DNA of 64,000 nt from Dasypus novemcinctus (lineage: Eukaryota; Chordata; Mammalia; Cingulata; Dasypodidae). The stretch is taken from the NCBI RefSeq assembly GCF_030445035.2, contig NC_080688.1, forward strand, positions 62,261,949 through 62,325,948. The letters are read 5' to 3'. Under the pieces are notes generated by a model that saw nothing but the letters and a program-made list of their open reading frames with translations, had not been told where the DNA came from and searched no databases. The first letter of the stretch is position 1. Every line of letters starts with the position of its first letter. Positions 60,095-64,000 of this stretch are shown here, in pieces. Position numbers and translations under genes: made by a program.

Positions 60095-60224
60095 CATGAT
60101 ATCGTACAGAGTGATTCTTTTCATTACATAACAGAGCATGAGATCATACAGAGCGATATCATACAGAGCATGATATCATACAGAGCATGATATCATACAG
60201 AGCGATTCTTTTCATTACATAACA
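60095..60224. repeat. Minisatellite-like array, ~17-bp unit
   Basis: Five copies of catgatatcatacagag or close variants (60095, 60137, 60154, 60169, 60186), with gattcttttcattacataac duplicated at 60113 and 60204. Confidence 0.9.
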
Positions 60225-60374
60225 AAAGATCAATGCATATTTGTAGTTACATTTAAAACTGTCATTTGCATTTATACCTCACCCCCCTTTTTTAGAAGGG
60301 ACAGACTTTCCATATGGAAAGGATTTAAGGGTGATGACCTGATTGGAAAAGTGAGTTGGAGTTGGGTTGTATGG

Positions 60375-60683
60375 CTCCCCTGCGCTCCCCCACCATGGTT
60401 CCCTCATCTGTCTGCTCATTGTCTGCTCCTTGTCTCTGCTCATTGTGTCTGCTTATTGCACCTGCTTTTCTTCTTTAGGAGGCACTGGGAACCAAACCCA
60501 GGACCTTCCATATGGGAGTCGGCTGCCCAACCACCTGAGCCACATCTTTGCCCTGCTTTTTGTGTCAGCTAGTTACGTCAGCTCGTTGTGTCTGCTCATC
60601 TTCTTTAGGAGGCACCAGAAACCAAACCCAGGACCTCATATAGGGGAGGCAGGCACCCAACTGCTTGAGCCACATCCACTCCC
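60375..60683 (-). repeat. DAS-like SINE, two-headed
   Basis: Antisense; two monomers with 'aggaggcactgggaaccaaa' and 'aggaggcaccagaaaccaaa', each ending in a cacat...(c)ccc head. Confidence 0.82.
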
Positions 60684-60689
60684 TTGTGT

Positions 60690-62585
60690 GGCTCTTTACT
60701 TGAGACAGAGGAGCCTCAATTAGCCACACCAGAGAACAAGAGAAGGTGGGGACAATGACCCCACCCCATCCCCTCCTCCCCTGATCACCCCATGGGTCCA
60801 CTTTAATGACATCCTGCATTGTTCCATTCTGGTTGCCACTTGAACATGTTGCTCTGGAAAAATGAGTCTGTTGAGATGGAAATGTCACCGCTCTGACCAG
60901 CATGGGTGCGGGCCTGTGGGTGGGGCTGGCCTGGGACACTGCTGTCAGAACAGTCATGTTGACAGCGTCCTCTCTGAGCTGAGAGCTTTACAAACAGGGC
61001 TTAGATCACCCTCACAACCAGCCTGCAAGGTACGTGTGTGTGTGTGGGGGGGGGGGGCGGAGCGGGTAATCTGTGCCTGAGAGGAGAGGCCAGCAAGGCT
61101 CCATGAGATTAAAGACTGGTTCAAAGTTCCCTTTGCTAGAGCAAGACAGAAGCTGGCTTAAATTCATATCTGTCAGACTCCAGAGCCCTGCTCTTGACGA
61201 CCATCTGACCTTCCTCTGCTTGGAATCCTTAGAATGCTTCTGGATGGCCTTTCGTTCAGTGAAATAACTGTGAGAAGAGCAGGTATTGTTAACTTGGGAA
61301 GTGGTGACTTGCAGAGGTTATGTGGTTACCACAGTGCCAAGGCTCAGCATTTCCCCCAGATTCCACTGCCTTGCTTTAGAAGGGGCTGGAATATCGAAGT
61401 GGATGCTGGTTATGCTCAGGGGCAAGGAGAGGAGGTAGGCCAGCTCCTAGCAATCTGAGATGGACGAGAGCAGGCAGCCCGGAGCCTAGAGATGAGGATT
61501 CTCTTCATCATATATCCTCATCTAAAGTGGTTCTAATCATAGTGCCGATCTCACAAGGGCAAATGGCTTATATTACCTGCCCAGCCAGGAGAGAACAGAC
61601 AGTGGCCAGCCACTCTCTGGTGCTTAGGCCACCTTGTATAACTGGCATCTGCTCTGGCCCAGCCCCATTCCAAGAGATGCATCAGGCACAAGAAGAGTGA
61701 TTCCGACGGGGTTGGCTCAGGTCTCTGTGGCCATGACAGAGGTTGAAAGGAGAATGACAGGTATTTAATAGCAACACTACGGATAGAACAAGGTGTAGAC
61801 ATTTTTGTAGGAGAGTGTCTGTGAGCAGAGGAGTCTTGACAAATTTTTATAAAGTCAGCAGGAGGCCTGGATGGAGGGGAGGGCAAAGGTGGTGGTCCTG
61901 GAGGTAGTGGTATCTGGGCTGGACTGGTTTTCCAGAGGGAATGATATTTCAGGAGCTTGGAGAGCTGAGTATTTGATCCACAGGAGACTCTAAGACACAA
62001 TTCTGAGGCAGAATAGGATCAATTGTCTGGCCCAACCCATACCTACAGATGAAGGGGAAGGAGAAAGCAATTGTCCCATTTAACAATCTAAATATGGTAG
62101 TAGCAGAGATATTATTAGTAGTTAAGATATCAAATGCCCCAGTCTCCAAAACTATGCAGTCCATTCACTATAGGGAATTGACTTGGTATCAAACAGGAGA
62201 AGGAGTCAAAATGGTAACTCTGAGCAGAGGACAGACTGAGAAGGGGAGGAAGTGGCTGGAAGGACACTTCGGGGCCCTACTTTGGTGTGTCTACAGTACT
62301 GAAAAGATGAGACACTCAAGGATTTCTTCGTAAAACTGAATGCATTAGACCATTTCCATTCATTCATTTTAAGACAGCTGTGATCTTAGTAGTTCATTTT
62401 TTGTCCCCCTGAAAGAGTCTGTGCTCTTGTCACTATTTCACAACCTCCCAAATTCTGTGAGGACTGAAGTTGCAGGAAAATAAATGAGTGAACAAATGAG
62501 TGAAATAATGAACAGAGGCAGATAAAATATTTATCTGTAACACAGTATGTTCTCCATGGATCTCAGGGAGGTTGTTGGTGGTGGC
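60690..62585. other. Intergenic, no recognised elements
   Basis: Includes a GT/G-run at 61036-61057. The open frame at 61551-62000 (minus) has no recognisable domain. Confidence 0.4.
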
Positions 62586-62589
62586 AGTT

Positions 62590-62830
62590 AAAGAATGTGG
62601 GCTCTGGAGTTGGACTGTCTGGGGTGGATTTCAGTCCTGCTATTTACTGAAGTATGACCTTGGGCAGGTTACTTTATTGCTCTGAGCCTGAGTTTCCTCC
62701 TTTGTAAATAGGTGCTAGTAATACCACCAACCTCATAGGGTTGTTGTGAAGATTAAATGAATGAACCATTCTAAATGCATAGAACCTGCTAGCACAAAGA
62801 AAGAATTCAATAAAAGCTATTGTTTAATTA
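62590..62830 (+). repeat. MIR (MIRb-type) SINE
   Basis: Sense MIR: 'gtgggctctggagttggac', 'gtatgaccttgggcaggtta', 'ctgagcctgagtttcctcc', 'catagggttgttgtgaagat', 'caataaaagctattg'. Nearly full length. Confidence 0.9.
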
Positions 62831-63398
62831 TTGTTTTCAGTTTATTCATTTAGATTGGGATGGAAAACTCTCATGCTTCTTAGCAGTTAGCACAGATGAG
62901 TGAACTTGGGAAGCAGGTCTAAAGGGGTGACTGATGTTAAGGACTGTGTGGACCTGGTGCTGTGGAATTTTCAGAGTCTCCTCTTGGGTAGTTTCACCAC
63001 AGGTCCCATCAAAGTTCCTTAAAATATAAAGACCTTTTACATTATTTCCTTAACACCCTTTTTTCTTTCTTTTTCCTCAAAACCCTGCACTGCTTTTAGG
63101 GAGGGCGGGTCTTTGTCCGGATCTTGAGCTGTGGGGCTTGCTCTCTTCACCTCCACTTGCTCCTTCGGAAGCCCTCTCCACACCACCTGACCTGCCTTAT
63201 CCTCCTGGTCCCGTGTCCTGAACGTTTTCTTCGATCTCGGCCCTCAAGAAAGGGCGTTGAAAACTTATAGATTGCGCCTCTGCGTCACCTTTCCCAGGCT
63301 GAACTTCAAATCTGAGGAGTGACTCTGCAGCGGTAGAATTTGGAGCGTCTGAAAGGCGCGTGGGGGACCGGATGGGGTCACGTGGCAGACCTTGTCAT

Positions 63399-63415
63399 AC
63401 CAGCAGGTGGCGGTC
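63399..63415 (+). promoter_or_regulatory. CTCF-like motif
   Basis: ACCAGCAGGTGGCGGTC closely fits the CTCF core, at the upstream side of the last CpG island. Confidence 0.6.
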
Positions 63416-63797
63416 TATTACACAAGGCCTGTAAGGTTCTAGTCCAGAAACTTGCACGGGAAATCGATGCCAATGCACGAGAAGAGTGGAGTCGTCCGGA
63501 GCAGGGCTGTTGGATTCTACGAAAAAGTGGGGAGAAAAGGGAGCACGCTCCCTGCTGGAGTGGCTCAAGGATTCAGACACCACGAGGGGGTGAGTACTGA
63601 GCAGCGCACGTAAAAGGAAACGCCGTCCTATTCTTAAGACATTGCCCTAGATTGCATTGATTGGATTTCCGACCTCCGGGAAAGAAACTTCAGGAGGGGA
63701 AAACTGCATAAACAGGAAGAAGGAGCGCGGGAAAAAAACTCGGCAAGCAGGCGCCGGCGCGCTGTGCGGTCTGCAGCGGGAGGAACGTGAGTTCATT

Positions 63798-63814
63798 CCC
63801 GCCAGATGGCGCTG
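63798..63814 (+). promoter_or_regulatory. CTCF-like motif
   Basis: CCCGCCAGATGGCGCTG fits the CTCF core, same orientation as the motif 400 bp upstream; about 100 bp before the ETS site. Confidence 0.55.
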
Positions 63815-64000
63815 TCTCACTTTCCTACAGCCTCCCCCTTTAGTCCCCCGGGCCCCTCCGCCGCAGCGGCCGCTCTAGCCAGCCATTGTGGCCTCTGTGG
63901 TTCCGGGCGGAAGTGAGGCGCGGAGCGGAACGGCCTCTGGTGACATTTTCTCCGGGCGGCGCGGACGAGTGAAGGGACTTGGAGGTGGAGGCTGCGGAGG

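Larger units (their letters stand above)
63340..64000 (+). promoter_or_regulatory. CpG-rich promoter / 5' end, probably of C18orf25 (ARKL1)
   Basis: GC- and CpG-dense sequence, strongest from 63740 to the window end, with an ETS-type CGGAAGTG at 63908-63915 and GC-rich exon-like sequence at the end. No start codon with a recognisable protein follows inside the window. In human the next gene after HAUS1, same strand, is C18orf25, so this is inferred to be its promoter and non-coding first exon. Confidence 0.6.

Noticed and set aside
63340-63600. 86-codon frame near the last promoter as the start of C18orf25
   Set aside because: No recognised similarity to that protein and upstream of the densest CpG region; promoter/UTR assignment preferred.

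Overview
This window is mammalian nuclear DNA. It holds spliced genes with GT-AG introns, CpG-rich promoters and a dense load of interspersed repeats. The most abundant repeat is a tRNA-derived SINE with an A-box-like 'tggcccagtgg', a B-box-like 'ggttcaaaccc', an unusual body and an A/T-rich tail. I recognise it as the armadillo (Dasypus) DAS-SINE type, so the source is most likely an armadillo or close xenarthran. That identification is from memory of the family and was not checked by a search.

Gene layout: (1) 1-3148, minus strand: the 5' part of ATP5F1A (mitochondrial ATP synthase subunit alpha), exons 1-3, with a CpG-rich promoter near 3.1-3.3 kb and a U6-like snRNA pseudogene in intron 3. 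(2) 6616-20673, plus strand: the complete HAUS1 gene (augmin subunit 1), nine coding exons that join to exactly 278 codons plus stop. (3) 20.7-63.3 kb: intergenic DNA made mostly of SINEs, L1 pieces, LTRs, old MIR/L2 elements and hAT/Tigger DNA transposons. I recognise no protein-coding gene there. (4) 63.3-64.0 kb: a GC-rich promoter. By synteny with human chromosome 18q21 (ATP5F1A - HAUS1 - C18orf25) it is probably the 5' end of C18orf25/ARKL1, plus strand, with its coding part beyond the window.

ATP5F1A and HAUS1 are divergently transcribed from separate promoters about 3.4 kb apart. Their jobs are unrelated: oxidative phosphorylation and spindle microtubule nucleation.

I see no prokaryotic-type system, CRISPR array or undescribed multigene system. 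The most interesting signals are retrotransposition details. A SINE insertion duplicated the 5' splice site of HAUS1 exon 7. Three SINE insertions carry a short unique segment plus a second A-tract inside the target-site duplication, as expected for 3' transduction. One insertion consists of an A-rich tail only. One SINE has an internally expanded ~20-bp repeat. A nearly full-length Tigger1 transposon in HAUS1 intron 8 carries three nested insertions. Three CTCF-like motifs, all in the same orientation, lie at 44.6 kb and at the last promoter.
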